DNA from: Mobilitalea sp.
GTDB lineage: Bacteria > Bacillota_A > Clostridia > Lachnospirales > Lachnospiraceae
Assembly: GCA_029974875.1 (NCBI GenBank)
Contig: JARKQP010000783.1
Location: 1 to 39,318, forward strand
DNA length: 39,318 nt
Direction: 5' to 3'
This document shows positions 7,230 to 15,681 of the stretch, one piece after another. Made by a program: the position numbers and the translations under genes. The first letter of the stretch is position 1, and each line of letters starts with the position of its first letter. The notes beneath the pieces are model-generated. The model was not told the DNA's origin. It did not search any database and worked only from the letters and a program-made list of their open reading frames with translations.

Positions 7230-8519
7230 ATGAAGACAAAGAGAAATGCATGGTTACCTGATTTTGGACTGAAAGGCTGGGGTATCGTAATTTTGGCTTT
7301 TGCGTTTTATTACATTGGCCAAGGAGTTTTTGACAGTGGTTTAAATACAGTTCTTGCAATTTATAATAAGGCCTATGGTTGGTCAAACACATTTATCGCC
7401 TCTATTGTTACCCTTGGCGGATGGCTTTCGATCATAGCTATGGCTGTTTTTGGCGCAATCTGCAAAAAAAAGGGCGCTAAATATGTCAGTATTATGGGCA
7501 TGCTTGGAGTGGCTTTATTTTTCGGTGTTTTAGGCGTGTCAAAATCTCTGCCGGGTTTTGTTGTTGGCGTACTTGGTTACCTGTTCTGCGCTGCAGCATT
7601 CCAGACCATTGGGGTCGGGCAGTTTGGCGCAAACTGGTTCCCGAAGAAGACGGGGCTTTATATGGGCATCGCAACTATGGGTCTTACTGCTGCCGCAGCA
7701 ACAATCAATCCAATTATGGGTTCCGTAATGGGAAGCAAAGGCATTCCGTTCTTCATGTATTCTGCTGCCGTGATCTGTGTGGTTGTGGCTGTGATCATGT
7801 TGCTTTTTGTAAAGAATTATCCTGAAGAAGCAGGGGCATATCCGGATAATGATAAATCGATATCCAGGGAAGAGCTAGAAAAAGAAGCGCAGGTATTGGA
7901 AGAGCACCGAAAGAATAATAAGGTTCCCTTAAAAAAGATCCTTACAAGTAAATCCACTTGGCAAATTGGCATTGGCTGGAGCATTCCGATGATGGCAGCC
8001 GTAGGGATTGTCGGGCAACTGGGTTTTGCGCTGATGGACTATGGGCATGATTTTATGTTTGGCATCATGCTTCTGAGTACAGTATGGCCTCTTGGTATTA
8101 TCGGCAGCTATCTGTGTGGCGTAATTGATGATAAATACGGCACGAAGCCTGCCTCGCTTATCGTAGTTGCTTTAGAACTGATCGGTACATTAATCATTAT
8201 CCTGTTTGGCACAAGCAAAATTGCGTCAGCTATTGGCGTGGGAGTCCTGCTCTTTGCTATTTCCGGAGTTACCAATACTACCGTCAGCATGTCAACAACA
8301 GTGTTCGGACGTAAGAACTTTGAGAATTATTATCCGGTGGTTGCTGTAATGTATAAGGTCATAGTTTCTGCCGGCGTGACGATTATGGCCTTGATTGCAG
8401 CAAAGGTATCTTATAAATGGGCATTTGGGGCAATTATAATAATCTGCATAATTTACCTTGCCATCATGGCCACAACCTCTGACAAATGCATCTCTGATAA
8501 TAATGACCAATTATCATAA
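7230..8519 (+). CDS. Major facilitator superfamily transporter
   Basis: A 429-residue integral membrane protein with about 12 hydrophobic helices in two halves. They are separated by a charged loop (E-E-L-E-K-E-A-Q-V-L-E-E-H-R-K-N-N-K region). The overall look, including the Y-P-E-E-A-G-A-Y-P-D-N segment at the start of the loop, resembles Firmicutes MFS carriers of organic acids and steroid or aromatic conjugates (oxalate/formate-antiporter-like). I prefer ATG 7230, giving M-K-T-K-R-N-A-W, because GGAG at 7220-7223 lies six bases upstream. The GTG at 7197 and ATG at 7218 lack such a site. It sits between the acyl kinase and the phosphate acyltransferase, so it probably imports the ester or acid degraded by this operon. 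Confidence 0.85.
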   Translation: MKTKRNAWLPDFGLKGWGIVILAFAFYYIGQGVFDSGLNTVLAIYNKAYGWSNTFIASIVTLGGWLSIIAMAVFGAICKKKGAKYVSIMGMLGVALFFGVLGVSKSLPGFVVGVLGYLFCAAAFQTIGVGQFGANWFPKKTGLYMGIATMGLTAAAATINPIMGSVMGSKGIPFFMYSAAVICVVVAVIMLLFVKNYPEEAGAYPDNDKSISREELEKEAQVLEEHRKNNKVPLKKILTSKSTWQIGIGWSIPMMAAVGIVGQLGFALMDYGHDFMFGIMLLSTVWPLGIIGSYLCGVIDDKYGTKPASLIVVALELIGTLIIILFGTSKIASAIGVGVLLFAISGVTNTTVSMSTTVFGRKNFENYYPVVAVMYKVIVSAGVTIMALIAAKVSYKWAFGAIIIICIIYLAIMATTSDKCISDNNDQLS

Positions 8520-8546
8520 AAAGATATTGAAAGGAATGACTGGAAA

Positions 8547-9551
8547 ATGAGCAAAGCTCTGATAGAAACTCTTATTGATAAGGCAAAGGCCAATCCAAAG
8601 CGCGTGGCCTTGCCGGAATGCGAAGCGGTGAATACGCTCCTTGCCGCCCGCATTGTGCTGGATTCGGGAATAGGACATCCGGTATTGGTTAATGATCCGT
8701 CCGTTATCCGGACCACCGCAGAGGCGGCCGGTGTGTCCCTCGAAGGTATGGAGCTTGTGGACATAACTGAGGCAGGCGCCCAGGAAAGCCTTATTGCAGA
8801 ATATATGCAGGATCCGCGTATGCTTTCCGAAAAATCCTATAGGCGCAAAATGAAGAACCCCCTCTATTACAGCATGATGCTGGAGGCTGTTGGTGATGTT
8901 GACTGTACCTTCTGCGGGCATACAAATACAACCGGGGATGTGCTTTTAACGGCAATGGATGTTATCGGCATGCAGGAGGGTGTCGAAACCGCGTCTATTT
9001 TCGCCTTGATGGAGGTGCCGGGCTTCGAAGGCCCGGAGGGCAACCAAATTGTTTTGGCAGATTGCGGGCTGAATACGGAACCTACTCCAAACGAGCTGGC
9101 GGGGATTGCAATTGCCACCTGTGACAATGTCCGTGCCCTGATGGGTTGGGAGCCCCGTGCTGCCTTCCTCTCTTTTTCAACGCTTGGAAGTGGGGATGCA
9201 CAAAGCGTAAACCGAATCGTTGAGGCGCTGAATATCGCAAAGGAACGGCGCACGGATTTAAAAATGGATGGAGAGTTCCAGCTGGACGCTGCGATTGACC
9301 CAAAGGTAGCCGCAGGTAAGGTGAAACGTCCTTCGGAAGTTGCAGGACGGGCAAACATCCTCATTTTCCCGGAGCTTAATGCTGCAAATATCGGCGTTAA
9401 GCTGATCCAGAGGTTCGCTCATGGCAAGGCGTACGGTCATACACTCGCCGGCTTCCGCAATCCAGTTGCAGACAGCTCACGGGGCGCCACCGTAGATGAA
9501 ATGGTCGGTGATATTGCCATGCTCATCATCTCCGCAGCGAACCAAAGATAG
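8547..9551 (+). CDS. Phosphate acyltransferase (Pta/Ptb family)
   Basis: A 334-residue enzyme of the phosphate acetyl/butyryltransferase family, exchanging phosphate and CoA on an acyl group. Family blocks are visible: A-L-P-E-C near the N-terminus, L-S-F-S-T-L-G-S-G, D-G-E-F-Q-L-D-A-A, A-N-I-L-I-F-P-E-L-N-A-A-N-I-G, and the C-terminal D-S-S-R-G-A-T-V-D-E motif. Its length and the L-N-A-A-N-I-G and S-R-G blocks are closer to phosphate acetyltransferase than to the shorter Ptb. An AAAGGA lies 11 bases before the ATG. It pairs functionally with the kinase at 6045: kinase plus transferase convert an acid to its acyl-CoA. The reverse reaction would make ATP from acyl-CoA. The acyl specificity cannot be read from sequence. 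Confidence 0.88.
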   Translation: MSKALIETLIDKAKANPKRVALPECEAVNTLLAARIVLDSGIGHPVLVNDPSVIRTTAEAAGVSLEGMELVDITEAGAQESLIAEYMQDPRMLSEKSYRRKMKNPLYYSMMLEAVGDVDCTFCGHTNTTGDVLLTAMDVIGMQEGVETASIFALMEVPGFEGPEGNQIVLADCGLNTEPTPNELAGIAIATCDNVRALMGWEPRAAFLSFSTLGSGDAQSVNRIVEALNIAKERRTDLKMDGEFQLDAAIDPKVAAGKVKRPSEVAGRANILIFPELNAANIGVKLIQRFAHGKAYGHTLAGFRNPVADSSRGATVDEMVGDIAMLIISAANQR

Positions 9552-9670
9552 TTCAGCCCAGCTTATAATGGGAATTCGTTTGCAGTACTTTAATAAAAAC
9601 CCAAAGGAAATTTCCCGGTATGAATTTAATGTCCGATTAATAATTAAGACTTTAGAAGGAGAGGTGACAA

Positions 9671-10093
9671 ATGAAACTAAACCATATTGCTTTAAGTGTA
9701 CCAAATCTTGAAGAATCAGTTCAATGGTATAAAGAAATACTGGGTTTTAAAGAATTATCCCGTATGACAATTCCCCATAACGGTGTTAATTTAGCGTTTC
9801 TCAAAGGCGGTGACCTCGGTCTGGAAATACTTGAGGTTCAGGGAGCCAATCCCCTGCCCCCTGAGAGAAGCCATCCCGACACGGATAATAATACGCATGG
9901 GGTAAAGCATATCTGCATTTCCGTTGATAATAACCGGGAGTTTGTGGAAAAGCTCAGAAGGAAGGGTGTTAAAATTGTATTTGAGCCGGAAGGAATGCCT
10001 TCCTACGCTGCATTTATTAATGATAATGCAGGTAATATCATCGAGATTTTTGATACTTCTTTTGATGTAGCAACGATTGGATTGTTTTCATAA
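9671..10093 (+). CDS. VOC-superfamily (glyoxalase-like) metalloenzyme
   Basis: A 140-residue single-domain vicinal-oxygen-chelate protein with paired beta-alpha-beta-beta-beta modules. The expected metal ligands are present: His5 (L-N-H-I-A), Glu52 (G-L-E-I-L-E), His80 (V-K-H-I-C) and Glu125 (N-I-I-E-I-F). Relatives include lactoylglutathione lyases, methylmalonyl-CoA epimerases and dioxygenases; the pattern here is most like the epimerase/lyase group. AAGGAGAGG precedes the ATG. It is the last gene of the operon that begins with the CocE hydrolase, 119 bases after the acyltransferase. An epimerase acting on a branched acyl-CoA would fit the neighbouring activation enzymes, but this is only a suggestion. 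Confidence 0.82.
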   Translation: MKLNHIALSVPNLEESVQWYKEILGFKELSRMTIPHNGVNLAFLKGGDLGLEILEVQGANPLPPERSHPDTDNNTHGVKHICISVDNNREFVEKLRRKGVKIVFEPEGMPSYAAFINDNAGNIIEIFDTSFDVATIGLFS

Positions 10094-10191
10094 GAGGCGA
10101 TGAAGCACCAAAGCATAAAGCATACGCTGCAAGATTATAGTAAATGATAGTTGGATTCCTAACATATTAGATGACATAGAGACTGACGCAA

Positions 10192-10240
10192 AAAACAATT
10201 GGCGTAATATACATGCTTAGTATATTACGCCAATTGTTTT
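10192..10240. terminator. Bidirectional terminator, perfect 21-bp stem
   Basis: Positions 10192-10212 and 10220-10240 are perfectly complementary over 21 bp around a seven-base loop. The left end carries a run of A and the right end a run of T, so it can terminate transcription from either side. It serves the rightward VOC operon and the leftward AraC-GH39 gene. The right arm includes the last codons of the AraC-GH39 gene, whose stop is at 10217-10219. Confidence 0.88.
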
Positions 10241-12619
10241 ACGTGTTATATGAATATGCTGTATCTCCTGAGGTAAAAGAATGCTTTCGATGAAAAGCGT
10301 GTTCTCTTTGGCCTCATATTCGGTGATGGTGATTCGCGGGACGCATATCCTTTTCAGATATTCGACATCCTCCTTGCTCAGTCTTCCAGAGAAATCCATG
10401 TTTTCCCATTCGCTGTGAATGCTGCCGTTCTCATCGCTCATGGAACGGATTTTAACCCGATAGCTGCCGTTTTCAACATTTTTGATCCTGAACCGAAATA
10501 CCTTTCTATTATTGTCAACAAAATATTTTGGCAAATCCTTGATTTGAAGTCCATCCTCTGTCTTAATTACATATTCCATATTCGGGCGTTTGTAGTTATG
10601 GCATATGACCGAATAATTGCCGTGCCCGTTCGTGGTAATGGCACATGCTTCATCATTATAGATAAGAAATTTCCCCAGTGTGTTAAGCAGTGCAAAGGCG
10701 TGGTAGGCAGGTTTCTTAATACTGTCGCGGCTTAGAAGGCCGTTGCCGCCGCTAAGTATTAAATTTGTGTCCGCATATTCCGAAATCAAATCAGACGCGT
10801 ACCAATAACCGCAAAGATTCAAATGCCCGATTCCTTCCAAAACATTTTTGACGATATATGCTGCCTTAAAACAGCTATCGTTTAACGGATTCCGGTCGGA
10901 AACAGTAAAATTCCATTCGGTGACGCAGCAATCAATGCGCATTGGAAAACCAGCTTCGGCGACCGCATCCCTTAAGGCTTCTACCTGATGGGCCATACTC
11001 CTGTGGGCCCTGCCTGACAGCAATGTTGTGTAAGGATAACAGTAACAGGAGAAATAATCCGGATGGCAAGGCCTGTTGTGCCAGGATCTTAATATACTTT
11101 TATAGTCATCGTCGGAGTAAGAGATGCCGCCCCCACCAATCTTAATATGGGGTGATACCCGCTTTATAGCCCTATAGGCAGCCTCGAACATATCGAAATA
11201 TTTGGAATAATCATTATTTGTGATAAGCCGGGGGTCTATCCATTGTTCAAAGCACCACTTCTCTACTTCTTCTAGTTCATACCTGTCCACATAATGCTCT
11301 AAGAAGGCATATACAAAATCCTCATATTCCTTAGGTGTCTGAAAAATAATTTCACTTTGCCGGGTGACCATATAGTTTATTCCGACGTCCGTCTGTTTGA
11401 TCAGGAGATATGGTTTAAAGCCCAGCTCCAGAAAAGGGTATAAGCCGCTCTCTACCAGGAAATCAAAGATACGGTCGAGCTTGGTGAAATTATACTCGTT
11501 TCGGTCCGGTTCGAAATTCAACAGGGTTATCAGCGAATATAAATCCCAGAAGCGGACATATCCTATTCCGAGTTCACTTTTCATCATCAGCAGGCATTCC
11601 CTCATATCCCGGTCAAACAACTCGGAGGCGCGGGCTATATTAATAAGCTTGTTCCAGTATTTGTTTAAGGTCTGTCTTACGGTCGAATCGGCTTCGACCA
11701 TTGCACCGGTCTGTGGCAGCGAGTCCGAATCATTAAGGCTGATTGATTTTAGATACTCTTTAATATGAGCAGGATTTACCGATGGTGTATGATCAGCTGG
11801 CAGGCTTTCGCTTTTAACGGATAGCTCTTTGGTATATTCGGAGGGCGTTATCCCATATTGTGATTTGAATGCCGAGATAAACGAAGTATTATTAGGAAAG
11901 CCGTTGTCCATGGCTATCCGGGTCAGGGATTTACTGCCATTTGCCTTTGATATTTCAGCGACGGCATGTTCAAGCCTTATTTTGGTCAAATACTTGGAAA
12001 AACTCATGTTAAAATGCTTCTTAAAAAATTTTGACATATAGGAAGGCGAAAAAAACATAACCTCAGCAAGTTCTTCCAGGGAGAGAGGCAAAGTATATCT
12101 ATCCCTGACATAATGCTCAATATTTTTTATACGCATCTGTTCATTGAATTTTTCGTCCGGTTCTTCGGGAAGCTCGGTAGAAAAATGTGTCACAAGCATA
12201 TCCAGCAACAGAAAGAACAAGCCTTCAAGGTATAACGGGTTCCCGCCTTCTACAAGGGGATGCCGCCGGAATATCTTTTTTAGCAGTATTCTAAGCTCCT
12301 CATATTCATCATTGTTCCCAGTAGTGGAATTGCATGAAAAGGTTATCGGCACGTTGCCGATTCTTCGGCATAAACGGTAATAATTAATATTTATGCCCAT
12401 GTAAAGAATATCGCTTTCGGCGGTATACTCAATGGTGCTATGTTGATTTGCAACAATAAATGAATCCGGTATCAGGCAGGATACCTTACCATCTATGTTC
12501 ATATACATGGTCCCGGATAACACATAATATAGCTTAATATCGTTAATTGTGTGAAGCGTCATTTTCTTTTTATCTGAAATTTCAAAGGATACAATGTTGT
12601 CGCGGGCATTGTCGTTCAT
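10217..12619 (-). CDS. AraC-family regulator with degenerate GH39-like sensor domain (copy 1)
   Basis: An 800-residue cytoplasmic protein. Residues 1-~150 resemble a cupin-type AraC sensor, ~165-270 hold the two-helix AraC DNA-binding domain (L-S-L-E-E-L-A-E-V-M-F and I-A-M-D-N-G-F-P-N). Residues ~320-790 match glycoside hydrolase family 39. In GH39 the acid/base Glu lies in W-N-E-P; here the site reads W460-I-D-P463. The nucleophile-type Glu is kept in T-E-W (Glu568). The domain may therefore bind a sugar without cleaving it efficiently. ATG 12619 is chosen over TTG 12652 because an AGGGGAG lies about 10 bases before it and the length then matches the 802-residue paralogue at 24737. It follows the LacI gene in the same direction after 56 bases, so the two are probably co-transcribed. 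Confidence 0.88.
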   Translation of the reverse strand: MNDNARDNIVSFEISDKKKMTLHTINDIKLYYVLSGTMYMNIDGKVSCLIPDSFIVANQHSTIEYTAESDILYMGININYYRLCRRIGNVPITFSCNSTTGNNDEYEELRILLKKIFRRHPLVEGGNPLYLEGLFFLLLDMLVTHFSTELPEEPDEKFNEQMRIKNIEHYVRDRYTLPLSLEELAEVMFFSPSYMSKFFKKHFNMSFSKYLTKIRLEHAVAEISKANGSKSLTRIAMDNGFPNNTSFISAFKSQYGITPSEYTKELSVKSESLPADHTPSVNPAHIKEYLKSISLNDSDSLPQTGAMVEADSTVRQTLNKYWNKLINIARASELFDRDMRECLLMMKSELGIGYVRFWDLYSLITLLNFEPDRNEYNFTKLDRIFDFLVESGLYPFLELGFKPYLLIKQTDVGINYMVTRQSEIIFQTPKEYEDFVYAFLEHYVDRYELEEVEKWCFEQWIDPRLITNNDYSKYFDMFEAAYRAIKRVSPHIKIGGGGISYSDDDYKSILRSWHNRPCHPDYFSCYCYPYTTLLSGRAHRSMAHQVEALRDAVAEAGFPMRIDCCVTEWNFTVSDRNPLNDSCFKAAYIVKNVLEGIGHLNLCGYWYASDLISEYADTNLILSGGNGLLSRDSIKKPAYHAFALLNTLGKFLIYNDEACAITTNGHGNYSVICHNYKRPNMEYVIKTEDGLQIKDLPKYFVDNNRKVFRFRIKNVENGSYRVKIRSMSDENGSIHSEWENMDFSGRLSKEDVEYLKRICVPRITITEYEAKENTLFIESILLPQEIQHIHITRKTIGVIY

Positions 12620-12675
12620 AATGTATGCTCTCCCCTCTATATCGTTAGCCAAATCGAAGCTTCAAGATGGCACTG

Positions 12676-13737
12676 TCATTTTGATGAATCTCTTATAATT
12701 AATTCGGTGGGAAGTATTGCCACCTGCCTGGTGTATTTCGGCTCGTTTATGTGGCCAATCAATATTTCTACGGCGCGTTGACCGAGCAAAGCCTTGGGTT
12801 GGCTTATTGTGGTAATGGACGGCGTCGTTGTTTTGGATATTTCGATATCGTCGAAACCAATCACAGAGAGATCATTTGGTACGGACAAACCGAATTTTTG
12901 CGCGGATTTAATGGCAGCAGAGGCGAATACGTCAGAGATCGCAAATATTGCGTCCGGCACCGGGTTTTCAAGCAGAAATGCATCGATGCGCTGGGTGGCA
13001 AGGTCAAAGTCTACCTCCGGCACATAGATAATCCTATTTGCGTCAAAGGAAAGGCCTGACTCGCTTTGCGCGTCCAGATAAGCCTTTTGCCTCAAACGTG
13101 AGTATAAATATTTTAACGGTGTATTTACAAAAACGATATCCCGGCAATCGATAGAAAAAAGGTAATCCATGGCTTTTTTTGTGGAAGTGTAATTGTCTAT
13201 GCTGACATAAGAAAGAGCAGCATCAGGGTTATATTCACTGCATTGGACGATCGGGATCAATTCTGATAATGGGGCGGTTATATATTCCGGAAGCGTCTGC
13301 GCCACGATCAAACCTTGGATATTGTGGTTTTTAATCAGGGCTGTAAGGACCTCTACATTCATATTCGTTATTGGCCTGCTGTCAATAAGCAGGTTATATC
13401 CATGCATATTCGCAGTACTTTGTGCCCCTCTTACAACTTCAGCAAAAAAAGTATCAATATTATACGGCATATTAAAAAGCAGAAGAGGATCAACTAGCGC
13501 AGTAGCTGCTGATCTGCCGGGTTTCTTTTTTTGCGTAGTCATGCTTCCGGTATCTCCGGCACAATTGACATCTGCAGCTGGCCCGATGAAACCGGTTTGT
13601 TTCATTGCTTGGTTTACTTTATCACGCGTACCTCCTGCAACTAATTCAGGATGATTAATGACACGTGATACCGTAGCCACTGAAACAGAAGCTTTTCTTG
13701 CAACATCATAGATAGATGGTTTCTTTGCTGTTTCCAT
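12676..13737 (-). CDS. LacI-family transcriptional regulator (copy 1)
   Basis: A 353-residue regulator. The N-terminal LacI helix-turn-helix reads S-I-Y-D-V-A-R-K-A-S-V-S-V-A-T-V-S-R-V-I-N-H-P, followed by a periplasmic-binding-protein-like effector domain to the C-terminus (A-I-S-D-V-F-A and T-T-P-S-I-T-T blocks). ATG 13737 is favoured over TTG 13758 because AGAAGG lies about eight bases upstream. The recognition helix V-S-V-A-T-V-S-R is identical to that of the second LacI at 15682, so both may bind the same operator. It is divergent from the DUF6379/TIM-barrel pair at 14085 and probably represses it, being released by a sugar or glycoside (inference). The AraC-GH39 gene follows downstream on the same strand. 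Confidence 0.9.
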   Translation of the reverse strand: METAKKPSIYDVARKASVSVATVSRVINHPELVAGGTRDKVNQAMKQTGFIGPAADVNCAGDTGSMTTQKKKPGRSAATALVDPLLLFNMPYNIDTFFAEVVRGAQSTANMHGYNLLIDSRPITNMNVEVLTALIKNHNIQGLIVAQTLPEYITAPLSELIPIVQCSEYNPDAALSYVSIDNYTSTKKAMDYLFSIDCRDIVFVNTPLKYLYSRLRQKAYLDAQSESGLSFDANRIIYVPEVDFDLATQRIDAFLLENPVPDAIFAISDVFASAAIKSAQKFGLSVPNDLSVIGFDDIEISKTTTPSITTISQPKALLGQRAVEILIGHINEPKYTRQVAILPTELIIRDSSK

Positions 13738-13804
13738 ATTTGTGACCTTCTCTTTCAAATTATGATGCTAAATGACTAAAATCAATAACTAATATCCATT
13801 ATGT

Positions 13805-13833
13805 ATTATATATTATTAGCGGTTGGACGTAAA
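13805..13833 (-). promoter_or_regulatory. Probable promoter of the LacI-AraC transcript
   Basis: On the minus strand, TTTACG (13833 down to 13828) and a perfect TATAAT (13810 down to 13805) are separated by 17 bases. The LacI start codon is about 70 bases downstream. Confidence 0.5.
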
Positions 13834-13886
13834 GCAACAGATGGAATATCGTTTTTTAGGACATGAAATAATAATTGTTTTATGAC

Positions 13887-13899
13887 TGTTACTGAAACA
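13887..13899. promoter_or_regulatory. Candidate LacI-family operator (half-degenerate)
   Basis: TGTTACTGAAACA matches 11 of 13 positions of the perfect palindrome core TGTTTCAGAAACA at 17003-17015. It lies between the divergent LacI gene and the DUF6379/TIM-barrel operon. Confidence 0.45.
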
Positions 13900-14084
13900 T
13901 TACATTGATATTGCATGAAAATAGCTTACAACATAAGTCGACTGGGCTCCATATTGATATATTTGGCTCAGTGCTTCTGATAGAATAGTGCCATCATTAA
14001 GGGTTGCAACCAATGATATGGTAACGAATAAATATGATAAACCACACTATTTCAAAATAAAGCAAAGAAAGGAATAAAAAAACT

Positions 14085-14480
14085 ATGTATGATCCTTATA
14101 TTTTAACAGACATAGGAAGCAGGAATGTCTGGGAGGCGGGTAAAAGAGTCTGTTATGCGGTAAATATAACGATTAATTATTACAGAGGCCTGCCCTTAAG
14201 CTGCGTTGATGAAATCACATTAACGGTAGATGGTGAGGGTGTTGATCCAAAATCCATGTATTTACAGCATGAGGGTAAAGAAGTGCCCTATCTGGATATC
14301 TTGAAAGATGATTTTCCGATGGACTTCTATTGGGTTTACGGTAAATTGCTGCGGATCCTGGTTAAGAAAGACGGAGGCATAGAGCAGGGCGTCCATAAAG
14401 TTAAGCTTACACTTGGCACCCGCAGAAGCTATACTCCAACAATGTTGTCGGTTTGTGAAAAAGATTTGATATTCGCGTAA
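14085..14480 (+). CDS. DUF6379 protein, C-glycoside deglycosidase beta-subunit-like (copy 1)
   Basis: A 131-residue all-beta protein of the DUF6379 family. The known members are the small beta subunits of C-glycoside deglycosidases such as DgpC and CarC. They form a complex with a TIM-barrel alpha subunit and cleave the C-C bond of 3-keto C-glycosides. Shared family segments are Y-Y-R-G-L-P-L-S (residues 31-38) and V-K-K-D-G-G-I-E-Q-G-V-H near the C-terminus; both recur in the second copy at 24036. An AAAGGA precedes the ATG. The probable alpha subunit starts 18 bases downstream, so the two are translated together. The natural substrate here is unknown and could be a C- or O-glycoside. Confidence 0.85.
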   Translation: MYDPYILTDIGSRNVWEAGKRVCYAVNITINYYRGLPLSCVDEITLTVDGEGVDPKSMYLQHEGKEVPYLDILKDDFPMDFYWVYGKLLRILVKKDGGIEQGVHKVKLTLGTRRSYTPTMLSVCEKDLIFA

Positions 14481-14498
14481 ATAAGGGAAGGAGAAATA

Positions 14499-15599
14499 AT
14501 GAGCAAAAATAATGATATTAAACTGGGCGTATCACTCTATAGTTATCAGGACAATTATTATTTCGGCAGGCAGGACCTCGAAGGCTGCATGGCTGCAGCT
14601 GCAGGAGCGGGAGCGACAGGAATTGAGGTATTCGGCGATACGATGATACAGGAATGGCCATATATCTCGGATTCCTTTGTAGATAGATGGAATGGGCTGT
14701 TATATCGTTATAATCTGGAACCGGTCTGCTTTGACCATTTTTCAGACAGGGCGATGTGGCATGACAAGCAATTGACAGACGAGCAGTTATTCGAGCGCAG
14801 TGTGATGTATATAAAGGCCGCCCACAAACTGGGCTGCAAGAATCTGCGTTTGCTTCACCACGAGCATATAGGCCTGGGGATTACACCCTACAGGCTGACG
14901 GATTCTAAGATGGTTGAGAGGCTCTTGCCCATCGCGCAGGAATATGACGTGATGATGGCCTTGGAATGCCACGCTCCAACTGGTATAGAGGATCCGGTGC
15001 ATGAAGCGTATCTGGAAGCTGCCTATAAGCTGAATATCCCATATGTGGGCCTGCAGGCTGATTTTTCATCCTATGAATACTGCCTCAGCAGTGCAGATGT
15101 GACATACTGTGTGCATAACGGCTGTACAAGGGAAGTGATTGAATATTTGAGGAACAAACAGCGTGAGGCCTATTTCGCGGGTAAGCCGTTTATATTCGAA
15201 GACATCAAAAATGATTTCGAAAATATGGATCTGAATGAAAATGACAAGAGATACCTCGACATGAGTATCCCCGTATATGGTACCAGCATGAAGTATATGG
15301 GTACCACACAGCATAACGGGAAATACGTTCCGATCGACTGGGCAGACACATACAAGAATCTGAAAGAATATGCTTCAAGGCTTGTCTATATCCATGGAAA
15401 ATTCTATGACATAGACGAGAATGGCGAGGTAGACAACATGGACTACCCGAAGATATTCGAAGCGCTTAAGGAAGGCGGATATAAGGGCTATGTTTGCTCG
15501 GAATTCGAAGGTAACCGCCGGTTGAATGTAGCAGGTTGGGTAGATGAAATCAGTTATGTGAACAAACATCACAAGCTAATGAGAAAATGCCTTGCTTAA
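14499..15599 (+). CDS. TIM-barrel deglycosidase alpha-subunit-like protein (copy 1)
   Basis: A 366-residue sugar-phosphate-isomerase/epimerase-type TIM barrel, paired with the DUF6379 gene 18 bases upstream. Likely metal ligands are Glu156 (A-L-E-C-H), Asp188 (Q-A-D-F-S), His299 (Y-I-H-G-K) and Glu335 (C-S-E-F-E-G). This is the Glu-Asp-His-Glu arrangement expected of the metal-dependent alpha subunits (DgpB/CarB type). It is longer than the copy at 23138 (293 residues), with an insertion around residues 195-290. Its likely role is cleaving the sugar from an oxidised glycoside in complex with the beta subunit. AAGGAG precedes the ATG. An AAAGGAGG site just after the stop has no usable start codon. 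Confidence 0.87.
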   Translation: MSKNNDIKLGVSLYSYQDNYYFGRQDLEGCMAAAAGAGATGIEVFGDTMIQEWPYISDSFVDRWNGLLYRYNLEPVCFDHFSDRAMWHDKQLTDEQLFERSVMYIKAAHKLGCKNLRLLHHEHIGLGITPYRLTDSKMVERLLPIAQEYDVMMALECHAPTGIEDPVHEAYLEAAYKLNIPYVGLQADFSSYEYCLSSADVTYCVHNGCTREVIEYLRNKQREAYFAGKPFIFEDIKNDFENMDLNENDKRYLDMSIPVYGTSMKYMGTTQHNGKYVPIDWADTYKNLKEYASRLVYIHGKFYDIDENGEVDNMDYPKIFEALKEGGYKGYVCSEFEGNRRLNVAGWVDEISYVNKHHKLMRKCLA

Positions 15600-15681
15600 A
15601 GGAGGATATAATAAAAAATAACAAGCTTCAAATAGGACTAAAACGAACTAGCGTAAGTAAAAAATAGTCAAATGATATATA

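Larger units (their letters stand above)
13738..14084. other. Divergent intergenic region (347 bases)
   Basis: AT-rich spacer between the leftward LacI gene and the rightward DUF6379 gene. It contains the leftward promoter at 13805-13833 and a LacI-operator-like element at 13887-13899. I found no convincing rightward -35/-10 pair: a TATGAT at 14033 and a TTGCAA at 14004 are 23 bases apart, too far to call. No small gene or structured RNA was seen. Confidence 0.55.

Noticed and set aside
8867..9364. 165-residue minus-strand frame inside the phosphate acyltransferase gene
   Set aside because: Shadow frame opposite clear Pta-family motifs.
14004..14038. Promoter for the DUF6379/TIM-barrel pair (TTGCAA and TATGAT)
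   Set aside because: The boxes are 23 bases apart, too far for a normal sigma-A promoter.
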